From Rhodococcus sp. 4CII (GTDB taxonomy: Bacteria; Actinomycetota; Actinomycetes; Mycobacteriales; Mycobacteriaceae): 64,000 nt of DNA. The DNA lies in assembly GCF_014256275.1 (NCBI RefSeq), contig NZ_JACCFE010000002.1:496001-560000 (forward strand), written 5' to 3'. The stretch's first letter is position 1. The number at the start of each line of letters is the position of its first letter. The position numbers were made by a program, and so were the translations under genes. Below, piece by piece: positions 7,599-16,600 of this stretch. Below the pieces are notes generated by a model, which did no database searches, was not told where the DNA came from, and saw only the letters and a list, made by a program, of their open reading frames with translations.

Positions 7599-8300
7599 CG
7601 CCGGTCCTCCGCCTCGCCCCGCGGTGAGGTCGGCGGCGCTCAGCGTCACCTCGATCTCCCGGCCCAGCGTCACGCCGGGCGCGAGGGGAAGCCTGTCGCC
7701 GCTCCAGAATTTTCCGGGGTCGTACCAGTTGGTGCGCCGGCGGCCGACGATCAGGCCCATCTCCTCATACGTCTGCGCGACCACCTCGGCGCAGTAGGCA
7801 CTTTCGAGGCTCCCCGACCGCGCCTGCCGACGCCCCTTCCTGGGCAGGCGCCCGCCGAACCATCGCGAGGCGAGTCTCGCCGTCGACGGGAACGGCGTTC
7901 CGTCGAGCCGCGCGATGGTCCGCAGCAAGGCGTCCTCCTGCTGCGCGGTCGCGGGTTCGGCGAGCTGACGCAGCCAGCCCCGCTGCCCGTACCGCGCACC
8001 CCACACCTGGACGGCGGAACGCAGGTCGTGGAGTTGCACACCCCGCTGGAAGCGCCCTGTCCACATGTCCTGCAACGAATGCCCGAGTTCGGCGTGCCAC
8101 ATCAGCGGCGGGAGGTCCTCGAGGACCACCGACATGCCGACGTGGTTGACCGGGCTGTTCGTCAGCGTCTGGATCGCCCTGTCGGCCGGGGATTCTCCGC
8201 GGAAGATCCAGATGTCGCCGGTGCGGGTTACCTCGACCGCGGTGTCGAGGTCGATGGTGGAACCGTGTCGTCGTGCGTCCGTGTGCCGTGGCGCGTCCAT
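7584..8300 (-). CDS. permuted NlpC/P60-like (YiiX/YebB-type) protein
   Basis: A 238-residue protein without a signal peptide. The segment VNHVGMSVV places a His at residue 53, and SAYCAEVVAQTYEEMGL places a Cys at 170. His before Cys, with these surroundings, is the order of circularly permuted NlpC/P60 (papain-like) hydrolases. A second His in MWHAELGHS may complete the site. Known relatives act on lipids or peptides; I cannot name a substrate. It ends inside the convergent PhzF gene and its start faces the small membrane protein gene at 8320, 19 bases away. The family call is moderately sure. Confidence 0.65.
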   Translation of the reverse strand: MDAPRHTDARRHGSTIDLDTAVEVTRTGDIWIFRGESPADRAIQTLTNSPVNHVGMSVVLEDLPPLMWHAELGHSLQDMWTGRFQRGVQLHDLRSAVQVWGARYGQRGWLRQLAEPATAQQEDALLRTIARLDGTPFPSTARLASRWFGGRLPRKGRRQARSGSLESAYCAEVVAQTYEEMGLIVGRRRTNWYDPGKFWSGDRLPLAPGVTLGREIEVTLSAADLTAGRGGGPASEGA

Positions 8301-8319
8301 GGGTCCCTAGCCTAGAAGG

Positions 8320-8622
8320 ATGCGACCTCACGGCAGGCAATGGTGGAAACTTCTCGGACTCGCCGGAATGGTGGGTGTGGCCGCGACGGGGGTCGTCGCG
8401 GTCCGCGCGGACCGGCAACGCAAGGCGTACACGCCCGACGAGGTGCGGACGCGTCTTCACGAGCGCTACACCCGCGCGTACGCGGCGCACGACGGGCAGA
8501 CGGAGATCGATCTGAGCGAGCCGACGTGGCGAGACCGGGTCGCCGGTGCCCTGCGCCGTGTCCGCGGGCGGGGCACCGGCAGCGATCAGCCCAGAGCCCG
8601 GCGGATGCCGTCGGCGAGCTGA
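8320..8622 (+). CDS. small membrane-anchored hypothetical protein
   Basis: A 100-residue protein with one N-terminal membrane segment (WWKLLGLAGMVGVAATGVVAV, about residues 8-28) and a charged cytoplasmic remainder with several Arg clusters. TAGCCT lies 6 bases before the ATG, fitting a leaderless mRNA divergent from the NlpC-like gene. The last 37 bases overlap the convergent aminotransferase gene. I do not recognise a family. The promoter placement and codon choice support it being real. Confidence 0.6.
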   Translation: MRPHGRQWWKLLGLAGMVGVAATGVVAVRADRQRKAYTPDEVRTRLHERYTRAYAAHDGQTEIDLSEPTWRDRVAGALRRVRGRGTGSDQPRARRMPSAS

Positions 8623-9812
8623 CCGACCTGCTCGTCCGTCATCACGAACGACGGCGAGATCTGCAGGGCACCCTGACCGGCGGCGCGGCCCGAGATTCCG
8701 TGTTCACGCAATGTGCTCACGAACGGGAGAGCCTCTGCCGGATCCGCCAGCTGCACCGCCGCGACGGCACCGAGACCACTGCGCACCTCCTCGACCCGCG
8801 GGTGGTCGGCGAGAGGCGCGAGGTGCTCGTGCAGTGATGCCTCGAGCCGCTTCGACTCGGCCAGCAGGTTTTCCCTCTCGATGATGTCGAGGTTGGCGAG
8901 GGCGGCCGCCGCGGCACCGGCATGACCGCCGTAGGTGTAGCCGTGCCGCCACCAGACTCCGCCGGCGAAGAACGGTTCGGCCACGCGCGGCGCGATGAAC
9001 ACCGCACCCATCGGGACGTAACCGGACGTGAGCCCCTTCGCCGTCGTCATCATGTCGGGCTGCAGGTCGAATCGCGTCGACGCGAACCACTCGCCGCCGA
9101 TACGGCCGAATCCGGTGACCACCTCGTCGACCACGAACAGGATGTCGTGTTCGCGGCAGATGTCGCGGACCTCCGCGAGGTATCCCTCCGGCGGCAGGTA
9201 CACGCCGCCGGCGCCGATGATGGGCTCGCAGAAGAACGCGGCGATCTTGTCGGCGCCGATCTTCTCGATCAGTTCGAGCAGGCTCTTGGCGTCGTTCCAG
9301 GCGACTGTCGCGGCGTCGGCCATCAGCTCGCCGTAGCCCTCGCGGTTGACGGGAATACCGGCCAGCGCGGTTCCCGCGACGTGCATTCCGTGATACGCCT
9401 TCTGGCGGCCGACCACGATCGTCTTGGCCGGTTTGCCCATCTCGTGCCAGTAGCGACGCGCCAGCTTGGCTGCCGTGTCCACCGAATCCGAGCCGCCCGA
9501 GGTGAAGAAGATCTTGCTGCCGGGCACCGGCGCGATGGTGGCGAGGCGGTCGGCGAGGGTCGCGGTGGTCTCGGGAACGAAGTCACCGAAGTTCGAGAAG
9601 TGGGCCATCGTCCGCAACTGTTCGGCGACGGCGTCCGCGATCTCCGCACGCCCGTGCCCGACGTTGGTGAACCACAGACCCGCTGTCGCATCGAGGTAGC
9701 GGTTTCCACGGTTGTCCCAGATGTACGCGCCTTCGCCGCGGGACACCACGAAGGCGCCCTTCTGTTCCACCGCGCCCATATCCGCGAATCCGTGCCACAG
9801 TGCCGACGCCAT
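8586..9812 (-). CDS. class III PLP-dependent aminotransferase
   Basis: A 408-residue fold-type I aminotransferase of the omega-transaminase group. The N-terminal pattern WDNRGNRYLDATAGLW, the substrate/cofactor segment GGSDSVDTAAKLAR, the acid VVDEVVTGFGR and the PLP lysine in TTAKGLTSGYVP are all present. GAAGGG lies 6 bases before the ATG at 9812, so I prefer this to the ATG two codons upstream. The transporter gene 68 bases upstream in the same direction suggests uptake and transamination of the same amine or beta-amino acid, which is an inference. Donor and acceptor cannot be read from sequence. Confidence 0.9.
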   Translation of the reverse strand: MASALWHGFADMGAVEQKGAFVVSRGEGAYIWDNRGNRYLDATAGLWFTNVGHGRAEIADAVAEQLRTMAHFSNFGDFVPETTATLADRLATIAPVPGSKIFFTSGGSDSVDTAAKLARRYWHEMGKPAKTIVVGRQKAYHGMHVAGTALAGIPVNREGYGELMADAATVAWNDAKSLLELIEKIGADKIAAFFCEPIIGAGGVYLPPEGYLAEVRDICREHDILFVVDEVVTGFGRIGGEWFASTRFDLQPDMMTTAKGLTSGYVPMGAVFIAPRVAEPFFAGGVWWRHGYTYGGHAGAAAAALANLDIIERENLLAESKRLEASLHEHLAPLADHPRVEEVRSGLGAVAAVQLADPAEALPFVSTLREHGISGRAAGQGALQISPSFVMTDEQVGQLADGIRRALG

Positions 9813-9880
9813 GTTCATCCCTTCGTGAAACCCCGCCCGAGGCGACTATGCCACGGCGCCCCGGCCCGGATCCGGCCGCG

Positions 9881-11245
9881 TCACTTGTCCGCGAGTGCGG
9901 TGGGGTGCGCTTCCGTGTCGACACCCGGTATCCCGCGGCCGCGGATGGACGCGCCCGCCGTCTCGGCCACGAAGTACAGCGCGACGAGACCGATTCCGCA
10001 GGCGGCCATCATGTAGAACGCGGGCATGAGCGTGTTTCCGGTCCAGTCGATGAGCAGCTCGTTGACCGCGGGGGCCGTGCCGCCGAACAGCGAGGTGGAC
10101 ACGTTGTACGCGATGGCGAAACCCGCGAACCGCACGTGGGTCGGGAACATCGCCGGGAAGGTCGCCGAGATCGTGGACAGCTGCAGGACGTACAGCAACC
10201 CGAGGACGGCGAACGCCAGGATCGCCCATCCGAAACCCTGACGCATCAGCAGGTACATCGGGACGGCGAGCACGATCAGCCCCACGAGTGAGCCGTACCA
10301 CAACGGTTTGCGGCCCACCCTGTCCGACAACCCGCCCGCGAACGGAATGACGGCCATCATCACGAGTTGCCCCACGATGAACAACGTCAGCGATGCGGTG
10401 GACGACAGGCCGATCTGTGTTTCCAGGTAGGTCGGCATGTAACTCAGCAGGGTGTAGTTCGTGACGTTCAACGCGATGACGAGACCGCCGAGCAGCAGCA
10501 GCGGCTTCCAGTACTCGGTCACCAGGTCCTTGAACTCGTGGGTCGTCCCCGACTCCACCGCGCCCTCCGCGTCGAGTTCGCGGAAGACGGGTGTCTCCTC
10601 GAGCTTGGTCCGCAGGTACAGACCGATCAGACCCATCGGCCCGGCGATGAGGAACGGGATCCGCCAGCCCCACGTGGACATGAACGGGTCGGAGGAGAAC
10701 AGTTCCACCACCAGCACGACGATTGCACCCAGCGCGTAACCGCCGAGGGTGCCGAATTCGAGGAAACTCCCGCAGAAACCGCGCTTGCGGTCGGGTGAGT
10801 ACTCGGCCATGAACGTTGCCGCTCCGCCGTATTCGCCGCCGGTCGAAAAGCCCTGGATCATGCGCAGCAGCACCAGCAGAAGCGGTGCCCACACACCGAT
10901 GACGTCGTAACCCGGCACCAGGCCGACGCAGAACGTCGCACCCGCCATCATGACGATCGTCAGCGCGAGAACCTGACGGCGGCCGAGCCGGTCACCCAGC
11001 GGACCCCACACGAGACCGCCGAGCGGACGCACCACGAACGACACCGCGAACACCAGCAGGGCGTACAGCGTGGCCGAACCGGTATCGCCCGGAAAGAACG
11101 TGGCCGAGATATAGGTGACGGTGAACGCGTAGACACCGTAGTCGAACCACTCGGTGGCGTTGCCCATCGCCGACGCTGCGATCGCACGACGGAGAACACC
11201 TGGTGGGAGCGTTTCCTGCTCGGCTGACACATTCGCAGATGCCAT
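9881..11245 (-). CDS. MFS transporter, metabolite:H+ symporter (MHS) family
   Basis: A 454-residue, 12-segment major facilitator protein of the ProP/ShiA-like MHS family. The loop 2-3 signature GPLGDRLGRR and the GFSTGGEYGGAATFMAEY stretch with the following Arg-rich loop are typical. These carriers take up organic acids, betaines or amino compounds with protons. The ATG at 11245 follows AGGAGG by 9 bases; the 39-residue upstream extension of the frame lacks membrane character and was left out. It precedes the aminotransferase gene and probably shares its transcript. Confidence 0.92.
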   Translation of the reverse strand: MASANVSAEQETLPPGVLRRAIAASAMGNATEWFDYGVYAFTVTYISATFFPGDTGSATLYALLVFAVSFVVRPLGGLVWGPLGDRLGRRQVLALTIVMMAGATFCVGLVPGYDVIGVWAPLLLVLLRMIQGFSTGGEYGGAATFMAEYSPDRKRGFCGSFLEFGTLGGYALGAIVVLVVELFSSDPFMSTWGWRIPFLIAGPMGLIGLYLRTKLEETPVFRELDAEGAVESGTTHEFKDLVTEYWKPLLLLGGLVIALNVTNYTLLSYMPTYLETQIGLSSTASLTLFIVGQLVMMAVIPFAGGLSDRVGRKPLWYGSLVGLIVLAVPMYLLMRQGFGWAILAFAVLGLLYVLQLSTISATFPAMFPTHVRFAGFAIAYNVSTSLFGGTAPAVNELLIDWTGNTLMPAFYMMAACGIGLVALYFVAETAGASIRGRGIPGVDTEAHPTALADK

Positions 11246-11389
11246 AGATCCCGCCTCCTGGGGCCCGTGTTCGCGTGCCCTCATTGTGTCCCGAGTGACA
11301 CGTGTTGTCGCCGCTTTGCGGTTTACGAAGACTCGCGAGTGCCTGCCCGGGACGGTGTTCACTCACCGCTACGCGGGTAACCGCAACCC

Positions 11390-11769
11390 ATGACCAGCCG
11401 AATCGCCATTGCCGTCGACTGCCGAGAATCGGGATCACTGGCTCAATTCTGGTGCGCGGCCCTCGGCTATCCGTCGACCCGCCGGTGGACGGACGCATAC
11501 GGCCGCGAGTACGCCGAAGCGAGCGCACCGGGGTCGACGTCACTGCTGTTGCAGGTCGTCGACGACCGGAAGCCCGGGAAGAACCGCCCGCACCTCGACA
11601 TCGCACCGTCGTCCGGATCCCGCGACGACGAGGTGCGGCGCTGTTCTCCCTCGGCGCGCACCGGCTGAGCGACGACCCGAACGTACCCTGGGTGGTCCTC
11701 GCCGACCCGGAGGGCGACGAATTCTGGGTGCTACCGGGACGTGGGACCGACAGCGGGACGACGGCGTAA
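11390..11769 (+). pseudogene. VOC (glyoxalase-like) protein, frameshifted
   Basis: The first frame gives the N-terminal half of a VOC-fold protein (RIAIAVDCRE, LAQFWCAALGYP, LDIAPSS) and runs to a stop at 11666 in nonsense residues. The second half (SLGAHRLSDDPNVPWVVLADPEGDEFWVLPG) is in the next frame and ends at 11769. The switch lies at 11639-11641, where CGG-CGx-CTG appears to have lost one base. Restoring it gives 126 residues, the normal family length. The 3' end overlaps the convergent hydrolase gene by 39 bases. It may be a real recent loss or a single-base sequence error. Confidence 0.75.
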
Positions 11770-12810
11770 GCCCCGCCACCAGGCGGCGGGCCCGCCATGA
11801 GCGAGCCAGTGCCGTACGTGGTCGACGTAGTCGGTGATGACCCGGACCCACTCGTTCCAGGCAGTCTGGGTGGGAAGCGTTTCGACGGATCGGGTCAGGA
11901 GACGATCGATCGCATCCGACACGACGTCCGCGCGTTCCAGCTGCACCATGTGCCCCGCACCGGGCACCTTCACCAGTTCCGTGTCCGGCAACACGCCGGC
12001 GATGGCCTTCGAATAGCGGAACGGGGTCAGTACGTCCCGATCACCGCAGACGACGAGCGTCTCGATCGGTGCCAGCAACGGCACGGCCGCCGTCTCGTCG
12101 TGGTTCTTGAACGACGGCAGGAAGTCGACGAGCGTCTTCAGTGAGGTGTCGTTGATCATCTGCTCGGAGTGCCACATGATGGCCGGGCTGATGCTGCGGT
12201 CGCCGAAGGACGCAGACCTCAGGATCGGTGCCAGCACCCTTTTGCTCGCGCCGCGACCGCTCTGCACCACGCGGGGCAGGTGCCGGGCCGCGGTGCTGAA
12301 TCCCGCGACGACCGGCGTGTTGAGGGTCCGGGCAAGTCCCACATCTCCCAGCTTCTCCGCCGCGGTGGCGATCAGACCCACCCCGACGACGCGCGAACCG
12401 ATCAGATCGGGGTGCTGCCCGACGTACGAGAGGACGGCCATCCCGCCCATCGAGTGGCCGACCAGCACGATCGGCCCCTCGGGCACGAGCGCCCGGATCA
12501 CGGCGTCCACATCCTGCGCGAGATGCGGGATCGTGCACGTGTCGCGGCGCGGCACCCCGGAATTGCCGTGCCCCCGCAGGTCGAAGAACACCATGCGAAT
12601 CGTGGAGCCCCACGTCTCCTCGAGCCGGACCCGCTGGAAGTGCCACCCCGTCATCCGATTGCAGAAGCCGTGCACGAACACCACCGTCAGCGGGGCGAAC
12701 CCGGGACCGACCTCGCGCACCGCCAGCGGTACTCCGTCGTCGGCGGCAACCACACTCCCGCGGTCGCGGCTGAGCAGGTCGAACGTCTCGCCTGCGAACT
12801 CGTCGAACAT
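11731..12810 (-). CDS. alpha/beta hydrolase
   Basis: An alpha/beta-fold hydrolase with VFVHGFCNRM (oxyanion loop), FDLRGHGNSG, the nucleophile elbow GHSMGG, CGDRDVLTP (acid) and GAGHMVQLE (His). The C-terminal 40 residues end in a basic, Trp-rich segment (HWLAHGGPAAWWRGLRRR). The frame is open up to an ATG at 12957; I prefer the ATG at 12810 because GGGAG precedes it and the protein then begins at family-like sequence, but relatives often carry longer N-termini, so the start is uncertain (359 versus 408 residues). Substrate unknown. Confidence 0.8.
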   Translation of the reverse strand: MFDEFAGETFDLLSRDRGSVVAADDGVPLAVREVGPGFAPLTVVFVHGFCNRMTGWHFQRVRLEETWGSTIRMVFFDLRGHGNSGVPRRDTCTIPHLAQDVDAVIRALVPEGPIVLVGHSMGGMAVLSYVGQHPDLIGSRVVGVGLIATAAEKLGDVGLARTLNTPVVAGFSTAARHLPRVVQSGRGASKRVLAPILRSASFGDRSISPAIMWHSEQMINDTSLKTLVDFLPSFKNHDETAAVPLLAPIETLVVCGDRDVLTPFRYSKAIAGVLPDTELVKVPGAGHMVQLERADVVSDAIDRLLTRSVETLPTQTAWNEWVRVITDYVDHVRHWLAHGGPAAWWRGLRRRPAVGPTSR

Positions 12811-13553
12811 AATCTCCCAGCCGTTGCCGAAGTCACGGATGATGTCGCGGACGCCTGTCCAGCTGAGGATAGCGCGGCCCGCGAATCGTCCGCGCGCAAC
12901 TTCGCCGCTACCGGACCTCGCCGTACCGGCGACGCGCACCGAGACGTCCCACCGCATTCACGGCGAGCGCCATTCAACGCCATGGCGAGCAACAACACGA
13001 CCGCGGTGACAGCCAACTGGAGGTAGCCCTGTTCCCGCGGATCGAGGAACGGGTACGGATACCAGTCGACGATCGGACCGCGGATCAGCGAATAGACGCC
13101 GTAGACGACGGGAAACACCAGCCAGCTCAGGCACCGGGCGTCGGTGATCCGCACCCGAGACCGCGCGATCACCCAATCGGCCAGCAGGACGAGCGGGAGC
13201 AACCGGTGCAGTGCGGTGTTGATCCAGGCGTCCTGCAGCATCACGTCGACCTGTGCCGGCAACACCGCATACACGATTCCGGTGATGACCATGTACAGCG
13301 TCGTCGCACCACGGAACAGCTGCCAGCCCCGCGACTGCGGATCCCGGACGGCACCGATCAGGAGGACGACAACGGCGAGGATGTTGCTCTCGATGGTGAA
13401 GTAGCTGAGGTAGTCGGCCGGCGAGAAGTCGGGGCTGCCGGCGTTGCGGACGGGAATCCACAGCAACGCGATCAGCCCGTAGACGGCGAAGACCGCCCGC
13501 AGAACCCGAACGATCCTCTGACCTCGCAGATCCGTGACGACGGCAGCGTCCAT
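12687..13553 (-). CDS. Pr6Pr-type integral membrane protein, probably with a lost stop
   Basis: From the ATG at 13553, about 198 residues form a six-segment membrane protein of the Pr6Pr (FAR-17a/AIG1-like) type: ALLWIPVRNAGSPDF, SYFTIESNILAVVVLL, HRLLPLVLLADWVI and LVFPVVYGVYSLIRGP are typical. A normal end would be about 12958-12960, where a TGA lies out of frame by one base (CGC-CG then TGA). The literal frame instead continues 90 residues over the start of the hydrolase gene in low-quality sequence and stops at 12687. I infer a one-base loss near 12961. The first 198 residues are secure; the rest is probably not native protein. Confidence 0.7.
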   Translation of the reverse strand: MDAAVVTDLRGQRIVRVLRAVFAVYGLIALLWIPVRNAGSPDFSPADYLSYFTIESNILAVVVLLIGAVRDPQSRGWQLFRGATTLYMVITGIVYAVLPAQVDVMLQDAWINTALHRLLPLVLLADWVIARSRVRITDARCLSWLVFPVVYGVYSLIRGPIVDWYPYPFLDPREQGYLQLAVTAVVLLLAMALNGARRECGGTSRCASPVRRGPVAAKLRADDSRAALSSAGQASATSSVTSATAGRLCSTSSQARRSTCSAATAGVWLPPTTEYRWRCARSVPGSPR

Positions 13554-13623
13554 GCGCCGATATTCGCACAGGGGCGGGCGCGACACGGGCCGATCCACCG
13601 CGCCCGCTAGGCTGGGGTCCAGC

Positions 13624-16600
13624 ATGTCCACCACAGCACCCAGCCGGCAGGAACTGAAGAACAGCCTCGGCGACCTCACACTGCGTGACGAACACCGGCT
13701 CCGCCGGCGACTCGACCGTGCGCGCACGCCCGACGCGCTCGCCTCCCTGTCCGACGAGATCGACGCCGCCCGCGGACGCGTCGCACGAAGACTCGACAGC
13801 GTCCCCGCCATCGACTACCCCGACTCGCTGCCCGTCAGTCAGCGCCGCGACGACATCGCACAGGCGATCTCCGAACACCAGGTCGTCATCGTGGCCGGCG
13901 AGACGGGATCCGGCAAGACGACACAGATCCCGAAGATCTGTCTCGAACTCGGACGCGGTGTTCGCGGACTCATCGGACACACCCAGCCCCGCCGACTCGC
14001 GGCGCGGACGGTCGCCGAACGGATCGCCGAGGAACTTCACAGCGAACTCGGTGAGACCGTCGGCTACACCGTGCGATTCACCGACCAGGTGTCGGACGGC
14101 ACGCTGGTGAAGCTGATGACGGACGGAATCCTGCTCGCCGAGATCCAGCGCGACCGGATGCTCCGCCGGTACGACACGCTGATCATCGACGAGGCCCACG
14201 AACGCAGCCTCAACATCGACTTCATACTCGGGTACCTGCGGCAACTCCTCCCCCGCCGGCCCGATCTGAAGGTGATCATCACGTCGGCCACCATCGACCC
14301 GCAGCGCTTCGCGCAGCACTTCGCCACCGACGGTGTGCCCGCCCCGATCGTCGAGGTGTCCGGTCGCACGTTCCCCGTCGAAATGCGTTACCGGCCACTC
14401 ACGGTGGACGTCGGCGATCAGAGCTTCGACCGGGACCCCGTCGACGCGGTGTGTGAAGCGGTCGAAGAACTCTCCGGCGAGGGCGACGGCGACATCCTGG
14501 TCTTCCTCTCCGGCGAACGGGAGATCCGCGACACCGCCGACGCACTGCGCGATCGCAGACTGCGCGGCACCGAGATCGTGCCTCTCTACGCCCGCCTGTC
14601 CGCAGCCGAACAGCACAAGGTGTTCACACCCCACACCGGACGCCGGGTGGTGCTGTCGACCAACGTCGCGGAAACGTCCCTCACCGTGCCCGGCATCAGG
14701 TACGTCGTGGACCCCGGGACCGCCCGCATCTCGCGATACTCGGTGCGCACCAAGGTGCAGCGCCTCCCCATCGAACCGATCTCGCAAGCGTCCGCCCGCC
14801 AGCGTTCCGGACGCTGCGGCCGTGTGGCCGAAGGCATCTGCATCCGGCTCTATTCGGAGGAGGACTTCGAGGCGAGACCGGCGTTCACGGAACCGGAGAT
14901 CCTGCGCACCAACCTTGCGTCCGTCATTCTGCAGATGACGGCGCTCGGCCTCGGCGACATCGCCGCGTTCCCGTTCGTCCAGCCGCCCGACCCGAGAGCC
15001 GTCCGCGACGGCATCGGCCTGCTCGAGGAACTCGGCGCGATCGAACGGAAAGCCCAGAGCGAGCAACCCGTCCTCACCGCGGTCGGACGCGAACTCGCGC
15101 AGATCCCCGTCGATCCGCGGATGGCCCGGATGCTCGTCGAGGCGCACCGGAACGGCTGTCTGGCCGAGGTACTCGTCATCGTCTCCGCCCTCTCGATCCA
15201 GGACGTGCGGGAACGTCCCGCCGAGTTCCAGCAGGCCGCCGACGAGAAACACGCTCGATTCACCGTCGAGAATTCCGATTTCCTCGCCTTCCTCGAACTG
15301 TGGAAGTACCTGCGCGAGCAGCGGAACGAGCTGTCGTCCAACCAGTTCCGGAAGATGTGCCGCAACGAGTTCCTGCACTGGCTGCGGATCCGCGAATGGC
15401 AGGACCTGCACGGTCAGCTCCGTCAGATCACACGTGGGCTCGGCTGGAACACCAGCGAAACCCCGGGCGGCGAAGCAGCGATCCACCAGTCCCTGCTTGC
15501 GGGCCTGCTGTCGCACATCGGACTGCGCGAGGGCGACAAACGCGACTTCCTCGGGGCCCGGGGAAGCCGGTTCGCGGTGTTCCCCGGCTCCAGCCTGTTC
15601 AAGAAGCCGCCCCGGTGGGTCATGGCCGCCGAACTCGTCGAAACGTCCCGCCTGTGGGCGCGGATGTCGGCCCGGATCGAACCCGAGTGGGCCGAGAAGC
15701 TTGCCCCCCATCTCGTGAAACGTACGTATTCCGAACCGCACTGGTCCTCCAAGCGCGGCGCGGCGATGGCCTACGAACGCGTGACGCTGTACGGGATCCC
15801 GCTCGTCGCCCGGCGTGCAGTCACCTACAGCACCATCGACCCCGAAGCGTCGCGTGACCTGTTCATCCGCCATGCGCTCGTGCAGGGCGAATGGCAGACG
15901 CAGCACGCGTTCTTCCACGCCAACCGCGCGCTCCTCGACGATGTCGAAGAACTCGAGCATCGTGCCCGCCGGCGCGACATCCTCGTGGACGACGACACCC
16001 TCTACGACTTCTACGACCGCCGAGTCGGCCCGGAGGCGGTCTCGGCCCGGCATTTCGACTCCTGGTGGAAGGTCGCCCGCCGCACGAATCCCGACCTCCT
16101 CACGTTCACACAGGCGACGGTCGTCAACGCCGAATCGGCCACGGTCCTCGGCGGCGACTACCCCGACGCGTGGCGTCAGGGCGACATGCAGTTTCCCCTC
16201 ACGTACCAGTTCGAGCCGGGCAACGAGGACGACGGAGTCACGGCACGGATCCCGATCGCGCTGCTGGCGGGCCTGCGCCCGGTCGGCTTCGACTGGCTCG
16301 TCCCCGGCATGCGCGTCGAACTCGTCACCGCCCTCATCAAGACGCTCCCGAAGACCCTTCGCCGACAGGTCGTTCCGGCGCCCGACTTCGCGGCTGCTGC
16401 ACTGGCGGCCGTGAAACCCCGCTCCGAGCCGCTCACCACCGCGATGGCACGCGAATTGTCCCGGCTCGGTGCGTGCCGCATCGACCCCAAGGACTTCGAC
16501 GTCTCCGCCCTCCCCGATCACCTGCGGATGACGTTCGCCGCCGTGGACGAGAAGGGCGCCGTCCTCGGCCGGGACAAGGACCTCGTGTCGCTGCGCAAGG

